Below, piece by piece: positions 20,074 to 27,800 of a DNA stretch of 64,000 nucleotides (the stretch's first letter is position 1; every line of letters begins with the position of its first letter). Both the position numbers and the translations under genes were made by a program. Source of the DNA: Streptomyces showdoensis (GTDB taxonomy: Bacteria; Actinomycetota; Actinomycetes; Streptomycetales; Streptomycetaceae); NCBI RefSeq assembly GCF_039535475.1, contig NZ_BAAAXG010000026.1, positions 3,095,501 through 3,159,500 of the forward strand, read 5' to 3'. A model generated the notes under the pieces. The model was not told the origin of the DNA, ran no database searches, and saw only the letters and a program-made list of their open reading frames with translations.

Positions 20074-20358
20074 TCAGGTGTTGCTCGTGCCCCAGTCGTC
20101 CTCCTCGAACGCGGAGAACCGTCCGTCGTGGTCGCGCCGCGACCGGATCCGCTGCGCCTGGTCGCCGACCGCGTGCAGTGCCTTCCCGGCCACCTGGCGC
20201 CCGGTCTGGGCGGCGGACTCGGCCGCGTTGCGCACGGCCGGGTTCTGGGCGACGGCCTGCGCGGACTTCTTCATCCGCTCGTACTGCTCGCGTCCGGCGC
20301 GGGTCCCGAGCACGAACCCGACGGCCAGTCCCGCCACGAAGATCAGCTTGTACCGCAC
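20074..20358 (-). CDS. Small membrane-anchored hypothetical protein (YtxH-like)
   Basis: This 94-residue protein starts with GTG. One N-terminal membrane helix (LIFVAGLAVGFVLGTRAG, about 5-22) is followed by a charged, Ala-rich amphipathic helix (REQYERMKKSAQAVAQNPAV). The GxxxGTRAGREQYE pattern is typical of YtxH-like proteins common in actinobacteria. The C-terminus FSAFEEDDWGTSNT is acidic. Function unknown. A purine-rich stretch precedes the start. Confidence 0.75.
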   Translation of the reverse strand: MRYKLIFVAGLAVGFVLGTRAGREQYERMKKSAQAVAQNPAVRNAAESAAQTGRQVAGKALHAVGDQAQRIRSRRDHDGRFSAFEEDDWGTSNT

Positions 20359-20495
20359 GGCTGTGACCCTTCCCTGGAGCGCCCTGGGGATACCGATTGG
20401 CGGAGCACCCCCCTGCTTGCGCTAATCTATGTCTCGCAGCGAGCGACCGCCCCCCGGCAAGGCCGGAGGTGGATCCGTTCGTCGCAACGCAGCAA

Positions 20496-20568
20496 TCCCC
20501 TGTAGCTCAATTGGCAGAGCAGCCGGCTGTTAACCGGCAGGTTACTGGTTCGAGTCCAGTCGGGGGAG
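20496..20568 (+). tRNA. tRNA-Asn (GTT), copy 1
   Basis: This 73-base cloverleaf has acceptor stem TCCCCTG/CGGGGGA, anticodon loop CTGTTAA in a perfect GCCGG/CCGGC stem, T arm ACTGG-TTCGAGT-CCAGT and discriminator G. CCA is not encoded. Confidence 0.95.
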
Positions 20569-20573
20569 CGCGA

Positions 20574-20646
20574 TCCCCTGTAGCTCAATTGGCAGAGCAT
20601 TCGGCTGTTAACCGGAGGGTTACTGGTTCGAGTCCAGTCGGGGGAG
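20574..20646 (+). tRNA. tRNA-Asn (GTT), copy 2
   Basis: This copy starts five bases after copy 1 and is identical except in the anticodon stem (TTCGG/CCGGA) and one variable-loop base. The stem changes are compensatory, so both copies should fold and function. Confidence 0.95.
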
Positions 20647-20657
20647 CAGAGCGGAAG

Positions 20658-20680
20658 AGGACCCTTCGGGGTCCTTTTTC
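20658..20680 (+). terminator. Rho-independent terminator after the tRNA-Asn pair
   Basis: A 7-bp perfect stem AGGACCC/GGGTCCT is capped by a TTCG tetraloop and followed by TTTT. This is a textbook terminator, unusual in such GC-rich DNA. Confidence 0.9.
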
Positions 20681-20812
20681 GTTTCCCCGGGAACCGCCGG
20701 ACCGCCCCCGGAGTCTTCTTGATCGAGCATGGCCGACCATCCGGAGCAGGAGATCGTATGAGCGGCTATGCTGCGGCAGACGGCGCGCACACTTGTACGC
20801 GCCGTGGTGTTC

Positions 20813-20886
20813 GGGGCGGTAGCTCAGCCGGTTAGAGCAGCGGACTCATAATCCGTCGGCCGTGGGTTCGAGTCCCACCCGCCCCA
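20813..20886 (+). tRNA. tRNA with CAT anticodon (Met, possibly Ile2)
   Basis: This 74-base cloverleaf has acceptor GGGGCGG/CCGCCCC, anticodon loop CTCATAA in stem GCGGA/TCCGT, T arm GTGGG-TTCGAGT-CCCAC and discriminator A. CCA is encoded at 20887-20889. It is not the initiator because the first acceptor pair is a proper G-C and the anticodon stem lacks the three G-C pairs. Elongator Met and lysidine-modified Ile cannot be separated by eye. Confidence 0.92.
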
Positions 20887-21005
20887 CCACTGCCGTGGGC
20901 GCAGGAAGGTTTTGCCAGCCCTGCGTCCACGGTGCACCCCCGGTGATGCGCGTCACAAGAGCGACACGCCGAGATCCCCCGAATGTACGTGCGTACGGGT
21001 CGGGC

Positions 21006-21500
21006 TCAGCCGCCGACGGCGGTCAGGTGGTAGGTCGTGTCGACCCAGAAGCCCTCCGCCGTCTCCCCCTTGATCTCCAGCACGTACTGCCCCGGCGTCA
21101 GCGGCGCGAGCCCCGCCCACAGGCCCCAGGCCAGATGCATCCGCAGCCCCACCCGGAACGGCGGCGCGACGAACTCCTTCAGCGGGAGCGGAACCCCGTT
21201 GAGGTGCGCGGTCGCCCGCGTGACGTCGAGGCTCATCGCCTTCCGCGAGAACAGCTTGGTGTGCTGCATGTTGAGCACGGGGAAGAACACCCGCCGCCCG
21301 GCCGGCAGCTCGCACCGCCGCACGACCCGTCCGCCGTAGGTGCCCGCGAGAAACCACAGGTCCTCGGGCTGCCGCCACCCCGCGTGCTCCCCGGTCTCGT
21401 CGGCGACCGGGCTGACCTCGTCGGGCGCCGACAACGCCCACTGCCACCAGCGCGCGGCGAGCACGCCGCCCGCCTCGTCGGATATCTGCCATTCGCTCAC
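21006..21500 (-). CDS. Hypothetical protein, 164 residues
   Basis: This is a soluble protein with no recognised domain. GTG 21500 is taken as start because it gives MSEWQISDEAGGVLAARWWQ, and the longer open frame upstream codes for Arg/Gly-rich sequence typical of noncoding DNA. Internal features are an aromatic N-terminus (RWWQWALSAPDEVSPV), a central RVFFPVLNMQHT and a C-terminal strand-rich part (GQYVLEIKGETAEGFWVDTTYHLT) that suggests a small beta domain. It lies between the tRNA group and a divergent gene pair. Function unknown. Confidence 0.65.
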   Translation of the reverse strand: MSEWQISDEAGGVLAARWWQWALSAPDEVSPVADETGEHAGWRQPEDLWFLAGTYGGRVVRRCELPAGRRVFFPVLNMQHTKLFSRKAMSLDVTRATAHLNGVPLPLKEFVAPPFRVGLRMHLAWGLWAGLAPLTPGQYVLEIKGETAEGFWVDTTYHLTAVGG

Positions 21501-21643
21501 GACCGCACACCCTACGGGGTCACCGCAACCCGCCTTCTGCCGCAGGCGTCTTGGCGTGTGGACACCCCTGCCCCGGGGGCCGCTACGCGCGTGGTTCACG
21601 CCGCCCGGGGCAGCCATCGCCCGATCACCGTAGGGAGTCTGTG

Positions 21644-22372
21644 GTGAAAGCGAAGGTAAGTCGCACCGCGGAGAAGGTGGCGTCCGTCGTCACCGTGTGG
21701 GTCCCGCTCATCGGGGCCGCGGTCCTCACGCTCCGCAACGTGTTCACGGCGGCCTGGGCCGCCGAAGGCTGGGCGGCGCCGGCCGCCCTGCTCCTCGCCG
21801 GACTGGTCTTCCAGCGGCTCGACCTCGTCCAGAAGCAGCAGAAGAGCGTGGAGGAGAAGGTCGACGCGATCATCGCGTCCGCGTCCTCGGTCACCCACTA
21901 CAAGAACGGGAGGGAGTTCTACGGAGCGCTGAAGACCGCGCTCAAGGACACCACCGACGAGGTGCGGTCCAGCTACTTCCGGCGCGTTCCGCCCGGCAAC
22001 GAGAAGGCGGCCAAGGACTACTTCAAGGCCTGCGTCGCCTGGGCCAACGCCGGCTCGGACCGCGCGCTCCTGCGGGTCATGGCCGAACCGCAGACCGACG
22101 CCATGCGCGCCTGGGTGGAGGAGCAGCGCGAGCAGGCGAAGAGCGTCAGGAACGGGAAGTACCTGCTCCACTCGATCCAGCTGCACGACACCCGAGCCGT
22201 CTCCCAGGTGGACGCGCTGAGCATCGCCGTCCTCGACGAGAAGACGGTGTTCTGCGCCTTCACGACGGACGACGAGACCGTCCAGGGCTTCAGCGTCACC
22301 AGCGGGGACCTCGGCGGCTACTTCGCGATGTACCACAAGAAGCTCTTCGAGGGAGGGAAGAAGATCTTCTAG
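21644..22372 (+). CDS. Hypothetical membrane-tethered protein upstream of a barstar-like gene
   Basis: This 242-residue protein starts at GTG 21644, behind taggga. The N-terminus holds two hydrophobic stretches (VVTVWVPLIGAAVLTL and PAALLLAGLVFQRLDL). A short coiled coil follows (VQKQQKSVEEKVDAII), then a cytoplasmic domain from about 75 that carries KDTTDEVRSSYFRRVPP and TVFCAFTTDDETVQGFSV. The late domain has a feel of a phospholipase-D-like fold without HKD motifs, but this is only an impression. A 38-base gap to the next gene suggests one operon. Function unknown. Confidence 0.65.
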   Translation: MKAKVSRTAEKVASVVTVWVPLIGAAVLTLRNVFTAAWAAEGWAAPAALLLAGLVFQRLDLVQKQQKSVEEKVDAIIASASSVTHYKNGREFYGALKTALKDTTDEVRSSYFRRVPPGNEKAAKDYFKACVAWANAGSDRALLRVMAEPQTDAMRAWVEEQREQAKSVRNGKYLLHSIQLHDTRAVSQVDALSIAVLDEKTVFCAFTTDDETVQGFSVTSGDLGGYFAMYHKKLFEGGKKIF

Positions 22373-22410
22373 GGTTGGGGACGTTCCAGGCGACAGGGGA
22401 GGGCGCGTTG

Positions 22411-22854
22411 GTGCGTGGCATGAAGTGGCGTCCGGTCTCCGGAGCGATCGCGGAGGCCGCCAGGGAGCCGTATCTGCTCCGGGAGCGGGACCGGGACCGG
22501 TACGAGAAGGCGCTGAACGGCGCCGGGTTCACGGTGCGCCACGTCGACGTGAGCGGCCTTTGGTCGGAGCGCGAGGCGTCGCTGGCCGTCGCCCGTGCCC
22601 TCGGCTTCCCGGACTTCTACCATGGGGGCTGGGACGGCTTCTTCGACCTGCTGGTCAGCGAGTTCCAGGAGCGGCCTGACCGGATCGCCGTCTGCCTGAC
22701 CGGAGCGGACGAGCTCGCGCAGCGGGATCTCCGCCTGTTCGTGCGCACCTCGTGGCAGCTCCAGGGCGCGACGGAGACGATCGCATCCGAGGGAGAGGGA
22801 GCCTGGCAGCTCGAGTTCCTCTACTGGGGACAGGACTGGCGATCCCTGGAGTAG
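22411..22854 (+). CDS. Barstar-like protein (RNase inhibitor fold)
   Basis: This 147-residue protein resembles the barstar family: YEKALNGAGFTVRHVDVSG near 30-48, then REASLAVARALGFPDFYHGGWDGFFDLL near 55-82. This matches the barstar sequence of an N-terminal strand, a helix and the GxNxDAxxDxL region. Barstars bind and block barnase-type RNases. GTG 22411 is favoured because ggggaggg lies seven bases upstream; TTG 22408 and ATG 22420 are alternatives. No barnase-type gene is adjacent. It may serve as an orphan immunity protein or have a role with the membrane protein upstream. Confidence 0.75.
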   Translation: MRGMKWRPVSGAIAEAAREPYLLRERDRDRYEKALNGAGFTVRHVDVSGLWSEREASLAVARALGFPDFYHGGWDGFFDLLVSEFQERPDRIAVCLTGADELAQRDLRLFVRTSWQLQGATETIASEGEGAWQLEFLYWGQDWRSLE

Positions 22855-22869
22855 TCCGGCGACCGACGC

Positions 22870-22909
22870 AGCCGCCCCCGGCACCGTACGCACGGCGCCG
22901 GGGGCGGCT
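22870..22909 (+). terminator. Strong hairpin after the barstar-like gene
   Basis: A 13-bp perfect stem (agccgcccccggc with gccgggggcggct) lies 15 bases after the stop codon, without a T run. The core ccccggcaccgt is shared with the hairpin at 24768-24797. Confidence 0.65.
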
Positions 22910-23105
22910 CGTGACGCAGCGTCGACAACGGGCGGTCATCATGCGAGATGTTGATCACTCTCCGTCATGAACTCTGTCGCTCTTTCAGAGCCACAGGGGC
23001 ATCGAGGTGGTTTCCGGATGGTCAGGGCCACTCCGTTGGAAGGACCTTCGTATGGTCAGCTCTTAAGAGGTCATCTCATTTGGTTCCCTCGGTAGGCTGT
23101 CGCTC

Positions 23106-23465
23106 GTGGTGGGGATCGTTGAGCGGCTGGTGCCGGATGAGTTGTGGGAGCTGTTCCAGCGGGTGGTGCCTGAGGCGCCCTCGCGACCTCAGGGTGGTGG
23201 CCGGCACCGGCATGGTGACCGGGAGGTGCTGGCCGCGATCGTGTTCGTTGCCACCTCAGGCTGTACGTGGCAGCAGTTGCCATCCGCTTCGTTCGGGCCG
23301 TCAGGAGCGACGGCCCACCGGTGTTTTGCCGAGTGGACGGAGGCCCGGGTGTGGGCCAAACTCCACCGCCTCGTCCTCGACGAACTCGGATCCCGTGGTG
23401 AGTTGGACTGGTCACGGTGCGCGATCGACTCGGTGAACATGCGGGCCGTGAAAAGGGGGATCTGA
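23106..23465 (+). CDS. IS5-family transposase, first frame (OrfA)
   Basis: This 119-residue frame contains the DUF4096-type N-terminal DNA-binding region of IS5 transposases: LVPDELWELFQRVVPEAP, then REVLAAIVFVATSGCTWQQLP and a first catalytic Asp in WSRCAIDSVNMRAVKRG. It ends at TGA 23463-23465. The site GTGAAAAGGGGG at about 23446-23457 precedes the stop. A -1 slip there continues as GDLTGPNPVDRGK in the second frame, the usual layout for this group. Confidence 0.88.
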   Translation: MVGIVERLVPDELWELFQRVVPEAPSRPQGGGRHRHGDREVLAAIVFVATSGCTWQQLPSASFGPSGATAHRCFAEWTEARVWAKLHRLVLDELGSRGELDWSRCAIDSVNMRAVKRGI

Positions 23466-23914
23466 CGGGTCCGAATCCTGTCGACCGGGGCAAATGCGGC
23501 TCGAAGATCCACTTGATTACCGAGCGGACCGGTCTGCCCTTGTCCGTCGGGATCTCGGCAGCGAATCTGCACGACAGCCAGGGCCTGATCCCGCTGGTGC
23601 AGGGCGTACCGCCGATACGCTCCCGTCGCGGACCACGGCGGCGCAGGCCGGGCAGGCTCCACGCCGATAAGGGCTACGACTACTCTCACCTGCGGCGATG
23701 GTTACGGGGACGCGGTATTTCCCACCGTATCGCCCGCAAGGGCATTGAGACCTCGCAGCGGCTGGGCCGCCACCGCTGGACCATCGAACGAACCATGGCC
23801 TGGCTGGCCGGCTGCCGCCGTCTCCACCGCCGCTACGAGCGCAAAGCCGAACACTTCCTCGCTTTCAGCAGCATCGCCTGCACCCTCATCTGCTATCGCC
23901 GGCTCGCCTGCTGA
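23417..23914 (+). CDS. IS5-family transposase, second frame (OrfB, DDE catalytic part)
   Basis: Read after a -1 shift from the first frame, this part gives GDLTGPNPVDRGKCGSKIHL, then LPLSVGISAANLHDSQGLIPL, LHADKGYDYSHLRRWLRGRGI (second Asp) and LGRHRWTIERTMAWLAGCRR with the catalytic Glu. It ends ACTLICYRRLAC, close to the family's normal C-terminus. The catalytic triad is intact, so if frameshifting occurs a full transposase could be made. Confidence 0.88.
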   Translation: MRDRLGEHAGREKGDLTGPNPVDRGKCGSKIHLITERTGLPLSVGISAANLHDSQGLIPLVQGVPPIRSRRGPRRRRPGRLHADKGYDYSHLRRWLRGRGISHRIARKGIETSQRLGRHRWTIERTMAWLAGCRRLHRRYERKAEHFLAFSSIACTLICYRRLAC

Positions 23915-24217
23915 TGTGGGCCTGCAACAGCTTCACCGCAGGGTGGTGGTCGTAGAAGTCGGCCATCTCTACCGGGATACGGCCGTCTGGATCGGCGAGC
24001 GACGGATCCGTCCCAAAAGCCAGCAGCACAGCGGTGGTGTGCACGGTCAACGGTTCGCCACTCTGCAGGGAACCTTGGCCCTCGGACTCGATCGCGTGTG
24101 TCAGCAGCGTCATATTGCTGAAGACCTCGTCGGGATCAGCGCCACCGGCCAGCAACCCGGCCAGGGTCTCCGCATCCTCGTGCTCGACTGCCAGATGGGC
24201 AGACGTCCAGGGGCGTT
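23886..24217 (-). pseudogene. Ankyrin-repeat protein remnant (C-terminal part)
   Basis: The minus strand reads WTSAHLAVEHEDAETLAGLL, AGGADPDEVFSNMTLLTHAI, VHTTAVLLAFGTDPSLADPD and GRIPVEMADFYDHHPAVKLL. This is the C-terminal half of a small ankyrin-repeat protein common in Streptomyces. A TAA codon interrupts the frame just before this match (at about 24218-24220), so the N-terminal half is missing. The last nine residues before the stop come from the reverse strand of the IS, showing that the IS joined the 3' end of this gene. It is probably not functional. Confidence 0.75.
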
Positions 24218-24298
24218 ACGTAGTCACTCACCCGGGCATTCAACAGCCCTCGCAGTAGCTCTGCCAGCCACTATCCACACCGACAGTCACCAATCGAG

Positions 24299-24511
24299 AT
24301 GAGCCCTTATGCGTCCAGGCTTCTCGCCGTCGTCTCCATGGCCGCCGCAGCCGTCGTGCCGGGAGCGTCGCAGGCGCATGCCGGCGCGATCGGGTCGACC
24401 CCCGTCCAGAGGAGTGCAAGATCGATCCCATGCGGAGCAACTCCCTGCAGACCCTCCCTCGTTATGGCAAGACGTGTGCGCATCTGCACGTCAACGGGGT
24501 GCGTCGGGTGA
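24299..24511 (+). CDS. Possible small secreted protein, maybe frameshifted
   Basis: ATG 24299 opens a plausible signal peptide (SRLLAVVSMAAAAVVPGASQAHAGA). After about residue 33 the frame becomes Arg-rich and unconvincing. A different frame over the same DNA reads EECKIDPMRSNSLQTLPRYG and ends VSQCHHVTK at TGA 24535-24537, with two Cys and a more natural composition. A one-base indel near 24400 would join them. Uncertain, possibly a decayed gene. Confidence 0.35.
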   Translation: MSPYASRLLAVVSMAAAAVVPGASQAHAGAIGSTPVQRSARSIPCGATPCRPSLVMARRVRICTSTGCVG

Positions 24512-24544
24512 GCCAGTGCCATCACGTCACGAAGTGAGTCGTAC

Positions 24545-24859
24545 ATGATCGATAACGAGCAGGGCCAGGATGAGGCGGCAGCGGCGCGCCGATGGTGGCT
24601 CGGGGTCGTCGGGTTTCTCGCGGGACTCGTCGTGTCGATCGGCTTCTTCGCCTTCTTCCCCGGGCTCCCGCACGTCATCGACTGGGGCGCGATTCTCGTC
24701 TCGCTCGCCGTCGGTGGAGTAGTCCGGTGGGCCGTCCAGAAGCGAGCGAGCCGACAGAAGAGGCACTGCCCCGGCACCGTGCGTACGGTGCCGGGGCGGC
24801 TGTCGTTTCAGGAGTGCGCAGGGGGCGTTCGCTACGAACCCGTCGGCTATCCGAAGTAG
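24545..24859 (+). CDS. Small membrane protein, hypothetical
   Basis: This 104-residue frame starts MIDNEQGQDEAAAARRWWLG. Two hydrophobic helices (GVVGFLAGLVVSIGFFAFF and WGAILVSLAVGGVVRWAV) are joined by a short loop. The real protein probably ends near RASRQKRH: the remaining 30 codons translate a strong terminator-like hairpin (24768-24797) and run 13 bases past the stop of the convergent gene. A small change probably removed the original stop codon. Confidence 0.45.
   Translation: MIDNEQGQDEAAAARRWWLGVVGFLAGLVVSIGFFAFFPGLPHVIDWGAILVSLAVGGVVRWAVQKRASRQKRHCPGTVRTVPGRLSFQECAGGVRYEPVGYPK
24768..24797. terminator. Strong hairpin between convergent genes
   Basis: A 13-bp perfect stem, gccccggcaccgt with acggtgccggggc, encloses a four-base gcgt loop. 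It lies upstream of the 3' end of the large minus-strand gene and inside the nominal 3' end of the small plus-strand frame. Confidence 0.65.
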
Positions 24860-27800
24860 AGCACGCCTTGCTTGTCCTGCCTGAGGTAGCTGGCCCAGCC
24901 CTGGCTGTAGGGGCTGGGGCTGCCTCCGTCGAAGTAGGTGCCCATGTTCTTGCGGATGTTGACGTCACCGTAGATGTCGTGGACGACGAGGTCCGCCTTT
25001 CCGTCGGCGTTCGCGTCGGCGAAGTAGAGGCGGCCCTGGCCGGCTTGGCCCAGGAAGTTGGACCAGTACTGGGTCATGATGGTGCCGGCGTCGAAGTAGG
25101 TGCCCATGTTCTTGCGGACGCTGACGTTGCCGGCGGTGTCATGGACGATGAGGTCGGCCTTGTTGTCACCGGTGATATCGGCGAAGTAGAGGCGGCCCTG
25201 GCCGGGTTGACCCAGGAAGTTGGACCAATGCTGGGTCATGATGGTGCCGCTGTCGAAGTAGGTGCCCATGTTCTTGCGGACGCTCACGTCTCCGAGCTTG
25301 TCGTGGACGATGAGGTCGGCCTTGTTGTCACCGGTGACATCTGCGAAATACAGGCGGCCGGGCTCCTCCGGCTGTCCGAGGAAGTTGCCCCACTTGGCGC
25401 TCATCAAGGTGCCGGTGTCGAATCCGGTCCCGGCCCGGTCGTTGCGGCGGACGATGATCCTGCCGTCGGTCCCGTGGGAGACGAGGTCCTTGGTGCCGTC
25501 GCCGTTGATGTCGGCGAAGTAGAGCAGTCCCTGCTTCGCTCCGAGATCGTCCTTGCCACCGCGGTACCAATTCCAGCCCCAGCTGACAGCCGTGCCGGTG
25601 TCTTCGAACTTCGGCTTCGAGTCGGTACCGAAGGTCTGGCGGTGCACGGAAACGGTGCCGTTGGTGTTGTGGACGACCAGGTCCGCCTTCATGTCTCCGT
25701 TCATGTCCGACTTACCGGGGGTTCCGCCCGCGACACCGGGCGGCAGGGCCTGGTTGACCGAGTAGGCGGGACCGAAGGCGTTGCCATCGGCGCCGGGCAC
25801 CTTGCCGAGCCAGGCCACCACCGAGTTGTCGGCCTTGCGTGCCCAGAGGTCTGCTATGCCGTCGGCATTGAAGTCGCCCGAGGAAGAGATTGTGGGGAAG
25901 TCGGCGGCCTTGAGCCCTGAGCCGATCTTCACGCGCTGGCTCGGGACGCCCCAGGTGGCGAGGTCGAGTCGGCCCTCTGCCTTCTTGCCCAAGGTGCGGA
26001 AGAGGTCGCCTGTGACATTGTTGCGCAGCCACAGATCGGGTACGGAGTCGCCGTTGGTGTCTCCGGGAGAGATCACCGTGAACTGGTCCCAGTCGTCGCC
26101 GCCGACGAGGGTGGGGATGGCGAGCTTTTCACCGTGAGTGGGGGTGACGTACGCCCACAGATGCTTCCCCTGCTTGACCAGGAGGTCGATGTCTCCGTCC
26201 CTGTCCCCGTTGACTTCGGCCGAGACGATCTGTTCGGCGTTGGACCAGTGATTGTTGCTGGTAGGGCAGTTGACGCCGTCAGGCTGGGTGCACCGGACGG
26301 TGAGCTGCACAGGGTCCTTGTCGACCACGCCGTAGCCGAGATTGCGATACACCCAGAGCTTCTTCGCCTGGTTGCCGTTGGGGTCGGGTTCAAGGGACAC
26401 GAGGTCGTTGGTTCCGCTCTGGTTCCATGTGCCGCCGGTCACGACCTGGCCACCCGATTGGACCGTCACTCCGCCGCCCAGGGCCTTGGAGAACCGCCCA
26501 TTGCCGTAGCCGGCATAGGTGAGCAGCCCGTTGTTGGAGTCAAGGGTCCAGATGTCGCGGAAGTCGTCGCCGGTCAAGTCGTTCGCAATGTCCTCAGTGC
26601 GCTTGCTGTTGGCGTACATGAGATAGCTGGCGCTCGGGGAACGGTTGCCTGCCGCATCCACGCTGTAGGCGTAGACGAAGTGAGGCCCGGCGCTCCTGGG
26701 AGTCAGCGTGACGGGGACCTGAGACTCATCCACGTCCTTCGTGTCCGGATCGTCCTTGACCGCCGGGGCGTCGCCGCGGTCACCCCAGCTCGTCTCGTAG
26801 ACGTAGTGGTCCACATCGGGAACACCGTTAGGAGTCAGGAAGAACTGGCCGGGCGAGCCACGGAAGCCGGTGTTCTCGGGCCAGCCGTCGTTGCCCGGCG
26901 GGTAGAGGTACGACGTGATGCCCGGCGGGTTTCCCGGCACGGTGCGATCGACGGAGAACTTGCAGGTGCTCGACCAGGGAGAGTAGGCGTTGTCCTGATC
27001 CTTGGAGCGCACCTTCCAGGTGTAGGCGCCGGTCGGCAGCGAGGCGTCGGGAACGGCGAGGGTCGCGACTCGACCCTTCAGAGCCGGGATGGTCGTTGCG
27101 ACGACTGGTGTGGTGGTCCCGGACTTGAAGACCTGGAACTCTGCCGTGAGGTTGCCGGCATCCCGGTCGTCGACGCGCGCGAACAGGCTCACGTGCACGT
27201 TGGGGATGGCGCCGCCCGTGGCACACGTGGTGCGGGGGTTGGTGCCGAGGCCAGTGGGTGCCTTGGGCGGGAAGTTGTATTCGGTCTCCAGGACGGCGGT
27301 CTTGGCATCGAACTTCTTCCAGCCGTTCGTGTCCCCCTCGTCGCCCGCGTACAGCCCGAGATTGAGGCTCGCCCAGTTCTTGGCAGCGGCCTCACGTACC
27401 TTGGAGGTCACGTCGAACTCGAGGTTGCCGGGGGCACAAGGGCCCCAGCCTTTCTCGTCGTAGACGGTGAACAGCGGATCAGTCCCGATCCGCGCAGGCT
27501 GGTTGTTCCACGTTGTCTTGGGCGAGATCGGGCCGACGTGCCAGATCTGCACCGGCGTCTTCTTGCCGCACTGCCACGACCAGGTGTTCTTGATCCGGAA
27601 GGTCGACTTCAAGACCTGGGAGCCGCCGATCTCATCGGTGTCCAGCTGGAAGAACGAGCGGGACAGGCCCTTGGTGTCGTCCTCATAGCCGACTCGGACG
27701 ACCTCCTTGGTGTTCCAGAAGGAGGTGTTCGGATAACTCCGGTAAACCCGCGTCCAGTTCTGCTGCTTGCCCCAGGTCCACGACGGGTCGATGAAGACGG

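Larger units (their letters stand above)
23067..23914 (+). mobile_element. IS5-family insertion sequence, right end missing
   Basis: The element encodes a two-frame transposase. The left end is placed near 23067 (gaggtcatctcatttgg), which resembles IS5-type termini seen in Streptomyces, about 40 bases before the first start codon. The matching inverted end, expected 10-30 bases after 23914, is not present; the sequence instead runs directly into an ankyrin-gene remnant. The copy is probably immobile. Boundaries are approximate. Confidence 0.75.

Noticed and set aside
22948..23436. Open frame upstream of and overlapping the transposase
   Set aside because: Its second half is the transposase in the wrong frame, and the first half shows no homology or ribosome site.
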